Below are positions 49,565 through 60,809 of a stretch of DNA of 64,000 nt, in pieces. Source of the stretch: Mycolicibacterium sp. P9-64 (lineage in GTDB: Bacteria; Actinomycetota; Actinomycetes; Mycobacteriales; Mycobacteriaceae); contig NZ_NPKO01000002.1 of NCBI RefSeq assembly GCF_008329605.1, positions 558,001-622,000 on the forward strand, given 5' to 3'. Made by a program: the position numbers and the translations under genes. Every line of letters begins with the position of its first letter. Position 1 is the first letter of the stretch. The notes below the pieces were generated by a model. The model saw nothing but the letters and a program-made list of their open reading frames with translations, did no database searches and was not told the DNA's origin.

Positions 49565-50886
49565 CTACAGCTTGCCGCTGGCCTTCATCGCCAGGTAGCG
49601 GTCGGCCAACGCCGGTGCCAGTGCCTCGGGTTCGGCATCGACCACGTCGACGCCGTGCCGTCGCAACCGCGTCGCGATCGACACGCGGTCATTGCGTGCG
49701 CGTTCGGCGGCTGCGGCGTCGTACACCTGCGCCGCGTCGGAACGCCCTGCCGCCAACCGATCCACCCGCGGATCGGCAACCGCCGCAATCAGCACGTGGT
49801 GCCTTGTCGACAACTGCGGCAGAACCGCCATCAAGCCCTCGTCGAGCGCAGAGGCGTTCAGATCGGTCAACAGCACCACCAGCGCTCGCCGACGAATGCG
49901 TCGCCGGACCGTGGCGACCATCGCCGCCGCATCGGACTCGATGAGCGCGGGCTGAAGCGGCGCCATCGCCGTGACGAGCTGGGCCAGCAGTTCGGTGCGT
50001 GACGCGTTGTATACACCTGCCCGCGGCACCCGGTCATGCGCGACGAAGTCGACGTGGTCACCCGCGCGGGAAGCCAACGCCGCCAACAGGAGTGCGGCAT
50101 CCATGGACCAGTCCAGCCGCGGCCAACCGCTCGGGTCGCTTGCGGTGGGGTCGACGCCGACGCGCCCGGCAGAGGTGCGTCCGGTGTCGAGGACGATGAC
50201 GACGCGGCGGTCGCGTTCCGGGCGCCAGGTTCGCACCACGACGTCGGCACGACGCGCGGTGGCGCGCCAGTCGATCGACCGTACGTCGTCGCCGACCACG
50301 TACTCGCGCAGCGAGTCGAACTCGGTGCCCTGGCCGCGGATCAGCACCGGGATCGTGCCGTCGAGTTCGCGCAGCTTGGCCAGCCGCGACGGAAGGTGCT
50401 TGCGGGACAGGAACGGTGGCAGGATCCGCACCTGCCACGGCACCCGGTGCGAGCTCTGCCTACCGGCCAGGCCGAGCGGGCCGACCGAGCGGGCCGTCAC
50501 CAGCGCCGACTCCTGATCGCCACGGCGCATCGGGCGCAACAGGGTGTTGACCCGGAACCGTTGTCCCGCCGCGATGTCCACCGGATGGATGTGCGGTTCC
50601 GCGCGGGCCGACGGCGCCCATGCGTCGCGAATCTGGCCGCGGAGCCGGCGTGACCCCGGATTCTCGACGATCAGCGCAGTGGACACCGTCTCGCCCAACC
50701 GCGCCGCGGTGTCCCCGACGCGGCTGAAGCGCAGGTTGCGCGTGTTGGCGGCCAACGCGACGTCGACGATGAGCAGCACCAGCAACAGCGTCAGCAGAAC
50801 CGCGAAGGCCGTTGCAGGCCATGGCGATACGCTGATCGGCAGCACGCAGATCAGTGCGATCAGGCCGGCGCGGCCGGTCAGAATCA

Positions 50887-50887
<1 letters not shown>
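49565..50887 (-). CDS. DUF58 (VWA-like) membrane-anchored protein
   Basis: A 440-residue protein with two N-terminal transmembrane helices (residues about 5-45), then the DUF58 core: GTEFDSLREYVVGDDVRSID leading to WRATARR, and a VWA-like domain with VIVLDTGRTS as a degenerate MIDAS site. DUF58 proteins are the usual partners of MoxR ATPases. GTG start overlapping the moxR stop (TAGTG). It is the last gene of a five-gene minus-strand operon. Confidence 0.9.
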
Positions 50888-51863
<976 letters not shown>

Positions 51864-51867
<4 letters not shown>

Positions 51868-53006
51868 GACAGTGCGACCTGCCTTTCGATGTCGTCCAAT
51901 TGGTTGGCAAGGTTGACCAAGTCCGCGTCGCTCTCGGGCGGCGGACCGAACAGCAAGTGGCCAAGGGCGTTCGGGTCGCCACCGATCCGCTGGGCCACGG
52001 CCTGGACCACCGCGGCCGGTGCGGCGTTGGGGTCGAGGCCCAGGCGCGGCAGAACGCGGTGCAAGGCAGCCGTACGCAACGCCTCGGCTGCCCGGTCGCG
52101 TGCCCGCCGTGACCGGTACAAGCGTCCCCGTCCCTCCACGGTCTCGGATGCCCGGACCACCACGGGCAGGTCTTCGGCGACCAGTGGGCCCACCCTGCGG
52201 CTGCGCCAGACGGCGACCAGGAACACCGCGAGACACAACTGCCCGACGATCCACCAGACCCGGTCGGGCATCAGGTCGGTCAGGCTCGCGCCGCCGTGGG
52301 AGTCGGTTTCGAACTGCTGAGGCGCGTACCAAATGAGCCGAGGCCGGGCACCCGCCAGGTTCATGGCGAGCGCGGCGTTGCCCTCCTTGAGCAGGCCCCC
52401 GTTCGTCATGAAGTCGGCGCTGCCAACGACTGTCACGGTGTGCCCATCCTCGGAGTAACGGACCAGGGCGCCGCCGTAGCACCGGGTGAGCGTGGTGTCG
52501 CCGTCCGCCTCGTAGACGGTGCTGACGCCGAACTGAGCCTCACCGGCGCGGTTCGCCTCGGGCATGTCGCAATCCGGTTTGCCGCCGAGAGTGGAAGACA
52601 GTCCGATGCGTATCGCTGGCGCCAACTCGCGCCGAGTCAGGGCAACGGGGTCGACCAGTAGTCGGTCACCGGGCACCGCGGCCAACCGCTGCAGTCCGCC
52701 GTCGTCGCTCAGGTACTGGGTTTCGGCGAGGACTAGCAGGGTGTCGGGGCGTGCGGCCCGCTCGACGTCGGCGATCGACGACGCTTCGACGACGTCGACA
52801 CCCTGGTCACGCAGCAGCGTCAGCAGCGCGTGGGCGCCGTCGGGTGCGGTGGACCCCGGGTCCATCGGCCCGCCCGATCGTGGCGCGGTCAGAAGGGTGG
52901 TCAACGTCGACGCCGCCGCGATGACGATGATTCCGAGCACCACCCACTTGACGGCATGCCAGCGCTGCACGACCGTCGGGCCGACGGCGGACGACGGGTG
53001 GGTCAT
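51864..53006 (-). CDS. DUF4350 domain membrane protein
   Basis: A 380-residue protein with an N-terminal transmembrane helix (VKWVVLGIIVIAAASTL), a large extracytoplasmic DUF4350 domain (STAPDGAHALLTLLRDQGVD, VGSADFMTNGGLLKEGNAAL) with an apparent cysteine pair, a second helix (WWIVGQLCLAVFLVAVW) and a cytoplasmic C-terminus. Function unknown; the family occurs with MoxR/DUF58. It overlaps both neighbours by 4 bp, showing tight coupling. Confidence 0.87.
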
Positions 53007-53653
53007 CGGACGTCGGCCCAGCCCTCGGAGGACCCGGGTGCCGCGGCGGCATCGGCGCCGACGGAGGTGCTGAAGCGGAGGTGATCGTCCAGGTCGGCAA
53101 TCAGCCGGTAGGCCGGCTCGGTGCCTGGCCGCTCGCCGTAGGTGACGTCGTTGAAAGCCTCGGCAGCGCGGCGCAATTCGCCCGTCAGGCTTGGGATGGC
53201 CGCTCCGGCGTCACGCGCCAGTTCGGTGGCAGTCCGGCCGGGCACGGGATTCAGCACGCCCATCTCCTCGAGGTGACGGGCGACCGCACGTAGGCGATGC
53301 CGTATTGCCGCCGACCAGTTACCTTGCGCCGCAGCTTGTTCGGCAGTAGCCCGATGTTCGGCTGAGGTGAGCTCACCTGCGCCGAACAGTGCGGCGTCCT
53401 GGCCACGGTTGGTGCGGATGGTCCGCATGGTGATCCGCACTGCCACGAACGCCGCGACGGCCAGCAAGATCACGATGACCGTCAGCGTGAACCAACCGCC
53501 CGGTATCGATGCTGCCTGCGCTGTCAGCTTGTAGATCAGTTCGCCGAGCCAATCCCAGAGGCGGTCGGTCAGAGACGCCCTCGGATAGATCGGCTTCGAC
53601 AGCTCGCGTTGGGCGGCGTCATGCGCGGCGTCCCTATCGATTTCGACTGACAC
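53003..53653 (-). CDS. DUF4129 domain membrane protein
   Basis: A 216-residue protein with one transmembrane helix (FTLTVIVILLAVAAFVAVRI) and a C-terminal cytoplasmic DUF4129 domain (AAIRHRLRAVARHLEEMGVL then NPVPGRTATELARDAG). DUF4129 domains in transglutaminase-like proteins sit in MoxR clusters. It overlaps DUF4350 by 4 bp and lies 1 bp from the upstream gene, so it belongs to the same operon. Confidence 0.87.
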   Translation of the reverse strand: MSVEIDRDAAHDAAQRELSKPIYPRASLTDRLWDWLGELIYKLTAQAASIPGGWFTLTVIVILLAVAAFVAVRITMRTIRTNRGQDAALFGAGELTSAEHRATAEQAAAQGNWSAAIRHRLRAVARHLEEMGVLNPVPGRTATELARDAGAAIPSLTGELRRAAEAFNDVTYGERPGTEPAYRLIADLDDHLRFSTSVGADAAAAPGSSEGWADVR

Positions 53654-53654
53654 G

Positions 53655-54875
53655 CTACGGATGCCGCGTCAGCCACAGGTGGTCGGTGGAGTCGGCGGGC
53701 GTGCCGGGAGGTGCCGCGGCGCCGGACTGCAGAATCAGGTCGAAGGCCTCGGCGCGCATGCGCCGGTCTGTGTAGAGCAGCACGAGGACGCCCGCGTTGA
53801 AGGGCGAGGTGATGATCTGCCCGAGCGCTCCACCGATGGCCATCAGGATCAGGCCGAAGATGATGGCCGAGGTCGAGGTGGCATCCATCACGAGGAGCAA
53901 CTGACCACCGAAGGTGAACGGGACCGACACCGCACCGGCGACGATGCCCGCCACCAGCTGGCCGAGCACGATGATGCCGAATACCCGCCAGAAGTCGTTC
54001 TTGACCAGTGCGAAGGATCGCTTCATCGCGGATACGACGTCGAGGCGTTCGAGCACGATCAACGTCGGCGCGAAGCTCAGCTTCACGCCGAGGTAGACCA
54101 GGCCGACGATCAGCGCCACGACGAGTGGGGCGCCGATGACGAACGCCGCTGCGCCGTTGACGGCGGAGGCGGCCGCGACCACCACGACGACTGCGATCGC
54201 AACGAGGACCACCGCGCCGAAGACTTCTAGGCAGACGAAGCCGATCAGGGCCGGCAGGCGTCCGCGGGCCCGCTGCCACGCTTCGCCGATGGTGATGTGC
54301 GACCCGAACACGGCCCTGCCGACCACGACGGTGAGCAACCCGCTCAGCACGATCGTGGCGAGGGCCGTCGCCACGACGCCTGCGAGGCTGGACAGCGACG
54401 ATCCGATGAGGGCGGCGTCGGAGACTTCGCCGCCTCCTTGGCCGAGGGCATTCAGTCCGCCGGCAGCGGCGAGCGGCCCGATCTGCAGCACCAGCGCGCA
54501 GATTTGGGCGATCACGACGACGGCCGTGGTCAGGCCGAGCGTGGCCTTCGGGTTCATCCGGACGTAGGCGATGGCGCCGTTGAAGATGTCGGAAAGGCCG
54601 AGCGGACGCAGTGGGATGACGCCTGGCTTGAGCGCGGGCGGCGGGCCCTGCGGGTACCAGGGCTGCTGATAGCCGGGCGGCGGGTAGCCGGGCGCTGCAT
54701 AGCCGGGCGGCGGATAGCCTGGTGGCGCGTAGCCAGGCGGCGGGTAACCCTGCTGGCCGGATGGCGGGTAGTAGCCCTGTGGCGGGTAGTCCGCGTACCC
54801 CGGTGGTGGGTACCCCGGCGGCGGCGGGCCGCCAGGAACGAACCCGCCGGCATCCCTGCTGCCCCCGTTGCTCAT
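53655..54875 (-). CDS. Multi-pass membrane protein with PPGY-rich N-terminus
   Basis: A 406-residue protein. The first 80 residues are tandem GYPPPGYA-type units, a disordered cytoplasmic region. A membrane domain with about six helices follows (LGLSDIFNGAIAYVRMNPKA, VVAALIVGLVYLGVKLSF-like), related to the glycerophosphodiester phosphodiesterase membrane domain and YIP-type folds. It is first in the five-gene MoxR operon and lies in the Rv3689 position. The ATG giving MSNGGSRDAGG is used. Function unknown. Confidence 0.83.
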   Translation of the reverse strand: MSNGGSRDAGGFVPGGPPPPGYPPPGYADYPPQGYYPPSGQQGYPPPGYAPPGYPPPGYAAPGYPPPGYQQPWYPQGPPPALKPGVIPLRPLGLSDIFNGAIAYVRMNPKATLGLTTAVVVIAQICALVLQIGPLAAAGGLNALGQGGGEVSDAALIGSSLSSLAGVVATALATIVLSGLLTVVVGRAVFGSHITIGEAWQRARGRLPALIGFVCLEVFGAVVLVAIAVVVVVAAASAVNGAAAFVIGAPLVVALIVGLVYLGVKLSFAPTLIVLERLDVVSAMKRSFALVKNDFWRVFGIIVLGQLVAGIVAGAVSVPFTFGGQLLLVMDATSTSAIIFGLILMAIGGALGQIITSPFNAGVLVLLYTDRRMRAEAFDLILQSGAAAPPGTPADSTDHLWLTRHP

Positions 54876-54956
54876 GTCCACCATCCTGTCGACAGCCGAG
54901 AAAATTGACAACGTGCTGCGCCACCGCGCGCCGCCCGTCGGCGTAGCGTCTGGCCC

Positions 54957-55421
54957 ATGGCTGAACTCAAGGACAGGCTGCGCGCCGACCTCACCGCGGC
55001 GATGAAGGCCAAGGACAAGCTGCGCACCGCGACGCTGCGGATGTTGATCGCGGCGATCCAGAGCGAGGAAGTTTCGGGCTCGACACCGCGTGAGCTGACC
55101 GACGCCGACGTCCTCAAGGTGCTCGCCAGGGAGTCGAGGAAGCGCGGCGAGGCCGCCCAGATCTTCATCACCAACGGCCGCGGCGAGCTGGCTGCCAACG
55201 AGCGCGCCGAGGCGAGCGTCATCGACGATTACCTGCCGACTCAGCTCACCGACGACGAGGTGGCCAACGTCGTCAATACCGCCATGGCTCAGGTGGCCGA
55301 GGAGATCGGCGAACGCCCGCACGTCAAGCACATGGGGTTGGTGATGAAGGCGGCCACCGCCATAGCAGGGGGTAAGGCCGACGGGTCCAGGTTGTCTGCC
55401 GCGGTGAAGGATCGGCTCTAA
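54957..55421 (+). CDS. GatB/YqeY domain protein
   Basis: A 154-residue soluble helical protein of the YqeY family (LKDRLRADLTAAMKAKDKLR, TLRMLIAAIQSEEV, YLPTQLTDDEV), which resembles the tRNA-binding tail domain of GatB. Usually linked to tRNA-dependent amidation, though its independent role is uncertain. Divergent from the PPGY-rich membrane gene; the 81-bp gap must carry both promoters. Confidence 0.92.
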   Translation: MAELKDRLRADLTAAMKAKDKLRTATLRMLIAAIQSEEVSGSTPRELTDADVLKVLARESRKRGEAAQIFITNGRGELAANERAEASVIDDYLPTQLTDDEVANVVNTAMAQVAEEIGERPHVKHMGLVMKAATAIAGGKADGSRLSAAVKDRL

Positions 55422-55481
55422 ACCCCCACGCGGGACCGGCCGCCTGGCCGGCGAAAATCCCTCGCGACGAGGGGGCTTGGT

Positions 55482-56711
55482 GTGGCACGTTGGTTCGACG
55501 TGAGTACTTCTACGACCTTGGACCAGCTCGTCCTGCGCAGTCCGACCGACGCCGACTGGGCGCAGACGACGCTGCTACATGGGGTCAGCTTCGGTCACTT
55601 CGAGCACGCCGATACCTACGCCGTTGCCAGGGATTTGATCGCCGACGACGGCGCGGTGGTGGTGTGCGACGACGACGCAGTCGTTGGCATGGCGGCGTAC
55701 TTCGACTTCGCGTTCACCGTTCCCGGTGGCGCCGTGGTGCCGATGGCCGGAGTGAGCATGGTTGGCGTTGCACCGACACATCGCAGGCGGGGCGTGCTGC
55801 GGGCCATGTACGTCGAATTGCACCGGCGCATCGCCGAAGCGGGATACCCACTGGCCGGTCTGACCGCCAGCGAAGGCGGCATCTACGGACGCTTCGGCTA
55901 CGGCCCGGCGACCATGGAGCGGGTACTGACCATCGACCGGCGGTTCGCCAAATTCCATTCAGACGCCCCCGATCCCGGTGGTGCGCGCATCATCCGACCG
56001 GCCGAGCACGGTGACGCACTGGCCGCGATCTACGAGCGGTGGCGACGTCAAACGCCCGGTGGGATACGGCGTGTGCAGGGCTTGTGGGACGACCTGCTTG
56101 CCGATCGCGAGGACGACCGCGACGGTGGCACGGAGTTGGTGGGCATCCTTCACGAGGACGGCTACGTGCTGTACCGGGTCTGCGGCACCGAAACGTTGAA
56201 GGTCCGCGTCGAGGAATTCAAGGCCGTCACCACCGACGCCCACGTCGCGCTGACGCGCGGGCTGCTGGGACTGGATCTCGTGGAGACGGTGGAGCTCGGG
56301 ACGTATGCGCGGGATCCGTTGCCGTACCTGCTGACTGACAGTCGCGTTGCGCGCACCACGAAGTACGAGGACGACCTGTGGCTGCGGATCATGGACGTTC
56401 CCGCAGCCCTGGAGACTCGCATCTACCAGGCCGACGTATCGACCGTGATCGAGGTATCGGACCAATTCGCCGGCAGCGGTGGACGATTCGCGCTCGACAT
56501 CCGCAATGGCCGGGCCCGATGTAGGCCAACCGACGCGCCACCGCAGGTGAGTATGGACCTCGACGTACTGGGGAGCCTGTACTTGGGGGTGCACCAGGTG
56601 GTGCCCCTTGCGCTGGCGAACCGGGTGCGCGCCACTGATTCCATGGTCCTTCCGCGCCTGCAAGCAGCGTTCCTCAGCGACGTTCCCGCACACCTCGGCT
56701 TCCCCTTCTAA
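55482..56711 (+). CDS. Eis-family GNAT acetyltransferase
   Basis: A 409-residue protein of the Eis type: an N-terminal GNAT domain with the acetyl-CoA loop VAPTHRRRGVLRAMY, a second GNAT-like domain, and a C-terminal sterol-carrier-like domain ending FPF, whose terminal carboxylate is catalytic in Eis. The Tyr in YGRFGYGPAT matches the conserved catalytic tyrosine region. Eis enzymes acetylate amines, including aminoglycosides and protein lysines. Whether this is the eis orthologue or a paralogue cannot be told. The GTG has GAGGGGG about 7 nt upstream. Confidence 0.87.
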   Translation: MARWFDVSTSTTLDQLVLRSPTDADWAQTTLLHGVSFGHFEHADTYAVARDLIADDGAVVVCDDDAVVGMAAYFDFAFTVPGGAVVPMAGVSMVGVAPTHRRRGVLRAMYVELHRRIAEAGYPLAGLTASEGGIYGRFGYGPATMERVLTIDRRFAKFHSDAPDPGGARIIRPAEHGDALAAIYERWRRQTPGGIRRVQGLWDDLLADREDDRDGGTELVGILHEDGYVLYRVCGTETLKVRVEEFKAVTTDAHVALTRGLLGLDLVETVELGTYARDPLPYLLTDSRVARTTKYEDDLWLRIMDVPAALETRIYQADVSTVIEVSDQFAGSGGRFALDIRNGRARCRPTDAPPQVSMDLDVLGSLYLGVHQVVPLALANRVRATDSMVLPRLQAAFLSDVPAHLGFPF

Positions 56712-56720
56712 CCGGCTCAC

Positions 56721-56748
56721 CTGCACTTCCGCTGGGTTTCGCTATGCT
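56721..56748 (+). promoter_or_regulatory. Candidate promoter for the CNNM/CorC gene pair
   Basis: TATGCT (56743-56748) is a good -10; CTGCAC (56721-56726) is a weaker -35 at 16 bp spacing. The leader to the start at 56865 would be about 110 nt. I could not assign it to a riboswitch class. Confidence 0.35.
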
Positions 56749-56864
56749 CGGTGCTCCAACACCGTGAACCCAGAGGGAGTGATGAGGCGCTCAACCGCCA
56801 AACCCCGAAGACCCGTCCCACCCCGGACTGACGCCGCGACGATTTGCAGGCCGGAGGTGGGGAC

Positions 56865-58226
56865 ATGGTGACTGCGTTCGTCGGCATCGTGGTCGGCGTC
56901 CTGGTGGTGCTGCTCATCACCGCGCTGACCGGATACTTCGTCGCGCAAGAATTCGCCTACATGGCGGTCGACCGGTCGCGGCTGAAGGCCAGTGCCGAGG
57001 GCGGTGACATTCCGGCGCAACGTGCGCTGGCGGTGACCCGGCGGACGTCGTTCATGCTGTCGGGTGCTCAGCTCGGGATCACCGTGACCGGTCTGCTGGT
57101 CGGTTACGTTGCCGAACCGCTGATCGGCGAGGCCATCGGGGTGCTGCTCGGCGGCGTCAGCGTGCCCACCGGGGTGGGAATCGCCATTGGCGCGGTCGTG
57201 GCGATCGTGTTCTCGACGGTGGTGCAGATGCTCTTCGGTGAGCTGTTCCCGAAGAACCTGGCCATCGCGCGGCCCGAGCCCGTCGCCCGTGCATTGGCCC
57301 TGTCGACCACCTGGTACCTGCGGCTGTTCGGCTGGCTGATCTGGTTGTTCGACCAGAGTTCGAACTTGCTGTTGCGCGCCTTGCGGATTGAACCGGTGCA
57401 CGACGTCGAGCATTCGGCCGGGCCGCGCGACCTGGAGCACATCGTGGCCGCCTCCCGCGACGCCGGCGAACTACCGCGAGATCTGTCGGCGCTGCTGGAC
57501 CGGACGCTTGACTTCCCGACCCGCACCGCGGAGCACGCCATGATTCCACGCTCCCGCGTCGACGGCGTGTCCGCCGACGAGACCGCCGACGGAGTGCTGA
57601 CCAAGATGGCCACCGGGCACACCCGATATCCGGTGTTCGGTGAGGACGTCGACGACCTGCTCGGTGTGGTGCACATGCTGGACCTGCTCGACCCCGAGAT
57701 CACCGGCGGGACGGCCGGAACACGTTGCCGCCCAACCCTCGTCGTCCCGACCACGATGCCGCTGCCGGCGGTACTCGGAGCCCTGCGCAGCGCCGACGAC
57801 GAGATGGCACTGGTCATCGACGAGTACGGCGGCTTCGCCGGTGTGCTGACGATCGAGGACCTCGCCGAGGAACTCGTCGGCGAGATCGACGATGAGCACG
57901 ACGCCGCCGACCACCACGATGCGACAACCGAGGCCGATGGCTGGCTGATGCCCGGTGACACCCCGCTCGACGAGGTGCATCGACTTCTTGAGCGGGTGCT
58001 TCCCGACGGCGACTTCGAGACCATTGCAGGTCTTGCCATCGCCGAATTCGGCGGATTGCCGAGCGTTGGTGACATAGTCGCCATTCCGCTGGAAATGGAA
58101 GCCGCCGACTTGGTCGCCGACGAGCCTCAACCCACGGACGTGCTCACCATCGAGATCCGCGCTGTCGACAAGCACGTGCCGTCCTCGGTGTTCGTGGCCG
58201 TGCGTCCCGAGGAGGCGCGGCGATGA
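56865..58226 (+). CDS. CNNM/HlyC-CorC-type membrane protein
   Basis: A 453-residue member of the CNNM/CorC family. The N-terminal DUF21 domain has four membrane segments (LLITALTGYFVAQEFAYMAV, SGAQLGITVTGLLVGYVAEP), then a CBS pair (HAMIPRSRVDGVSADETADG, VHMLDLLDPE) and a C-terminal CorC_HlyC domain (DGWLMPGDTPLDEVHRLL). The family is linked to Mg2+ efflux or homeostasis. RBS GGAGGTGGGG. It overlaps the following paralogue by 4 bp, as in other mycobacteria. Confidence 0.92.
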   Translation: MVTAFVGIVVGVLVVLLITALTGYFVAQEFAYMAVDRSRLKASAEGGDIPAQRALAVTRRTSFMLSGAQLGITVTGLLVGYVAEPLIGEAIGVLLGGVSVPTGVGIAIGAVVAIVFSTVVQMLFGELFPKNLAIARPEPVARALALSTTWYLRLFGWLIWLFDQSSNLLLRALRIEPVHDVEHSAGPRDLEHIVAASRDAGELPRDLSALLDRTLDFPTRTAEHAMIPRSRVDGVSADETADGVLTKMATGHTRYPVFGEDVDDLLGVVHMLDLLDPEITGGTAGTRCRPTLVVPTTMPLPAVLGALRSADDEMALVIDEYGGFAGVLTIEDLAEELVGEIDDEHDAADHHDATTEADGWLMPGDTPLDEVHRLLERVLPDGDFETIAGLAIAEFGGLPSVGDIVAIPLEMEAADLVADEPQPTDVLTIEIRAVDKHVPSSVFVAVRPEEARR

Positions 58227-59236
58227 GCAGTCCACTCGTCATCGCGGCGATCACCGTGGTGTTGATCGCCTTGAGCGCGTTCTTCGTCGCCGTCGAGTTC
58301 GCGCTCATCGCCGCACGCAAGCACCGCATCGAGGATGCCGCCGCGAGCAGCAGGTCCGCGCGCGCCGCCTTGCGCAGCGCCGGCGAGCTGCCGCTGCTGC
58401 TGGCCGGGTCGCAGCTCGGCATCACGGTGTGCACCCTTGCGCTCGGTGCGATCACCAAACCCGCCGTACACCACTGGCTTACGCCACTCTTCAGTTCATG
58501 GGGTGCGCCAGGGTGGGTCGCCGACGTCGCCGGTTTCGTGCTCGCGTTGCTCATCGTGACGTTCCTGCATCTGGTGGTGGGTGAGATGGCTCCCAAGTCC
58601 TGGGCGATCGCGCATCCCGAGCGGTCGGCGATCATGCTGGCGCTACCGATGCGTGCGTTCCTGGCCGTCACGCGGCCGCTGCTGGTCACGCTCAACCGAG
58701 CGGCGAACTGGTGCCTGCGGCGGGTCGGGGTGACACCCGTCGATGAACTGGCTGCAGGACAGGACCCAGTCACGTTGCGGCACTTGGTGGAACACTCGGC
58801 GACCGTCGGAACCCTCGACGAGAAGTACAGCACCAACCTGATGAGCGCGCTGGAACTGCAGGCGCTGACGGTCGGTGATCTGGTGTCGGGGCAGAAGCCC
58901 AGCGGGGTGCCCACCGACGCCGACGCGATGGCGATCCAGTCTGCGTCGCGTGCGGCGGGCCACCTGCGGCTGCTCGTACAGCGTGACGGTGCGGTGGAAG
59001 GCGTCGTGCACGTGCGTGACAGCGTGGCCGCCCCACCCGGCGTCACCGCCGCGGATCTGATGCGCCCCGCCGTGGTGCTGGCACGCCGGACACCGGTGTA
59101 CGAGGCGTTGCGCACGATGCGGGAGACACGCGGCCACCTGACCGTCGTGACCGACGACGACGGCGTCCCCCTCGGGCTGGTCACGCTGACCGACGTGCTC
59201 GACCGATTGATGCCCACCGACGCCCCGTCCAGCTGA
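58223..59236 (+). CDS. CNNM/CorC-type membrane protein, short paralogue
   Basis: A 337-residue paralogue of the preceding protein. DUF21 membrane domain (SAFFVAVEFALIAARKHRIE, LAGSQLGITVCTLALGAITK) and CBS domains are present, but it stops without the CorC_HlyC domain. The two probably form a heteromeric membrane complex, since they are translationally coupled (ATGA overlap). Its TGA stop lies inside the base of a large terminator hairpin. Confidence 0.9.
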   Translation: MSSPLVIAAITVVLIALSAFFVAVEFALIAARKHRIEDAAASSRSARAALRSAGELPLLLAGSQLGITVCTLALGAITKPAVHHWLTPLFSSWGAPGWVADVAGFVLALLIVTFLHLVVGEMAPKSWAIAHPERSAIMLALPMRAFLAVTRPLLVTLNRAANWCLRRVGVTPVDELAAGQDPVTLRHLVEHSATVGTLDEKYSTNLMSALELQALTVGDLVSGQKPSGVPTDADAMAIQSASRAAGHLRLLVQRDGAVEGVVHVRDSVAAPPGVTAADLMRPAVVLARRTPVYEALRTMRETRGHLTVVTDDDGVPLGLVTLTDVLDRLMPTDAPSS

Positions 59237-59289
59237 GACAGAAGAAGGCCCCGACCGGAACCACCAGTCAGGGCCTCTCATCTGTCTCA
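59234..59289 (+). terminator. Large two-tier terminator hairpin
   Basis: TGAGACAGA (59234-59242) pairs with TCTGTCTCA (59281-59289). Inside, AGGCCCCGAC pairs with GTCAGGGCCT with one mismatch around an 11-nt loop. The outer stem includes the stop codon of the upstream gene, and the structure ends 6 bp before the convergent tRNA, so it may insulate both. Confidence 0.7.
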
Positions 59290-59294
59290 CGCGA

Positions 59295-59369
<75 letters not shown>

Positions 59370-59604
59370 CGGTAAAGCCACGACAGCGTATCGCACCGGA
59401 CGCATCGGAAGCCAAACGCCTAGTCGCCGTGACCGCGATCACGCGTAGCGGCTGCTGGCCCGGGTAGACCGATGGAACGACGCGCCACAGGCGGTTCTCA
59501 GGCGACACAAAACACTCCGGATCTTGGGATCAATTTGGATGTCAGTGGCGTTGACGAAGATGAGAGCGTGCGGATCGCACGCTCAACTGACGAAGGGGTT
59601 CGAG

Positions 59605-59790
59605 ATGACCGGGTTGGGAGCCGCACTGTACGGCGGATTCTTCGCCCTTGCCGCGTTGTGGCTGTTCATGACGTCCGACGCCGGAAGTGGCAGCAGCGAC
59701 GATCAGGGCCAGAACCCGGAGCGTTCGAACTCGACCAACACGGCTCTGGGCGCCGAGTCGTTCAGCCCGGACTGGGCCAGCCACTCCTGA
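59605..59790 (+). CDS. Possible small membrane protein
   Basis: A 61-codon frame with GAAGGGG about 8 nt upstream of the ATG. It encodes one hydrophobic helix ([20 protein letters not shown]) followed by a polar tail ([20 protein letters not shown]). The last 88 bp are antisense to the 3' end of cds1. The helix-plus-polar-tail pattern and start context look real, but the overlap and short length make this uncertain. Nothing else was recognised in the gap 59370-59604. Confidence 0.35.
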   Translation: MTGLGAALYGGFFALAALWLFMTSDAGSGSSDDQGQNPERSNSTNTALGAESFSPDWASHS

Positions 59791-60809
59791 TTGAAGTAGG
59801 TGTCCGCATAGCGGTCGCCGCTGTCGGCGAGCAGCGTCACCACCGATCCACTGCGCTTCTGCGCCACCATCTCGGCCAGCAGGCCAAATGCCCCCCACAC
59901 GTTGGTGCCCGTCGACGGGCCCACGCGCCGTCCCAGCACCGCACTGACGTGATGGGCAGCCGCGACCGATGCGGCATCGGGCACCATCACCATCCGGTCC
60001 ACCACGTCCGGCAGGAACGACGGCTCGACGCGCGGCCTGCCGATGCCCTCGATGCGTGATGACATGCCCGTGACGACGTCGCGGCGGCCCTGCGCATAGG
60101 CCGGGAAGAACGCCGAGTTCTCCGGGTCCACCACGCACAGCTTGGTGGCGTGACGGCGGTAGCGGATGAATCGGCCGATGGTCGCGCTGGTGCCACCCGT
60201 GCCTGCGCCCACCACGATCCACTCGGGGATGGGATGCTGCTCCTCACGCAACTGCTCGAAGATCGACTCCGCGATGTTGTTGTTGCCCCGCCAGTCCGTC
60301 GCCGCTTCGGCGTTGGTGAACTGATCGAGATAGTGCCCGCCGGTCTCCTCGGCAAGCCGCTCGGCCTCCGCGTAGACCTGTGCCGCGTTGGCCACGAAAT
60401 GGCAACGGCCGCCCTGTGATTCGATCAGCGCGATCTTCGCAGAGCTCGTGGAAGACGGCATCACCGCGATGAAGGGCAGACCGAGCATCGCCGCGAAGTA
60501 CGCCTCGGACACCGCCGTCGACCCGGACGAGGCCTCGATCACGGTGGTGTTCTCGCCGATCCAACCGTTGCACAGCGCGTAGAGGAACAGCGACCTCGCC
60601 AACCGGTGCTTGAGGCTGCCGGTGATGTGGGTGGTCTCGTCCTTCAAGTACAACTGCACGTCGACGACTTCGCACCATGCCGATGGCAGCGGGTACCGCA
60701 GCAGGTGGGTGTCGGCGCTACGCCGGGCGTCGGCCGCGATCAGTCGTACGGCGTCGTCCACCCACGACCGCGGGCGGCTGCGATCCGCGATGAAGGCCGC
60801 GTCGGTCAC
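59703..60809 (-). CDS. cds1: L-cysteine desulfhydrase Cds1 (PLP-dependent)
   Basis: A 368-residue fold-type II PLP enzyme of the cysteine synthase superfamily. The PLP lysine is in [14 protein letters not shown], the substrate loop is [16 protein letters not shown], and the phosphate-binding loop is [14 protein letters not shown]. Length and context (followed by the metallophosphoesterase and ponA2 locus) match mycobacterial Cds1, which converts cysteine to H2S, pyruvate and ammonia. The GTG start overlaps the upstream metallophosphoesterase gene by 4 bp. Confidence 0.88.
   Translation of the reverse strand: MTDAAFIADRSRPRSWVDDAVRLIAADARRSADTHLLRYPLPSAWCEVVDVQLYLKDETTHITGSLKHRLARSLFLYALCNGWIGENTTVIEASSGSTAVSEAYFAAMLGLPFIAVMPSSTSSAKIALIESQGGRCHFVANAAQVYAEAERLAEETGGHYLDQFTNAEAATDWRGNNNIAESIFEQLREEQHPIPEWIVVGAGTGGTSATIGRFIRYRRHATKLCVVDPENSAFFPAYAQGRRDVVTGMSSRIEGIGRPRVEPSFLPDVVDRMVMVPDAASVAAAHHVSAVLGRRVGPSTGTNVWGAFGLLAEMVAQKRSGSVVTLLADSGDRYADTYFNQEWLAQSGLNDSAPRAVLVEFERSGFWP

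Noticed and set aside
56712..56864. Metal-sensing riboswitch before the CNNM/CorC genes
   Set aside because: A Mg2+ or Mn2+ riboswitch would fit the genes, but I could not align the leader to the conserved cores of those classes.
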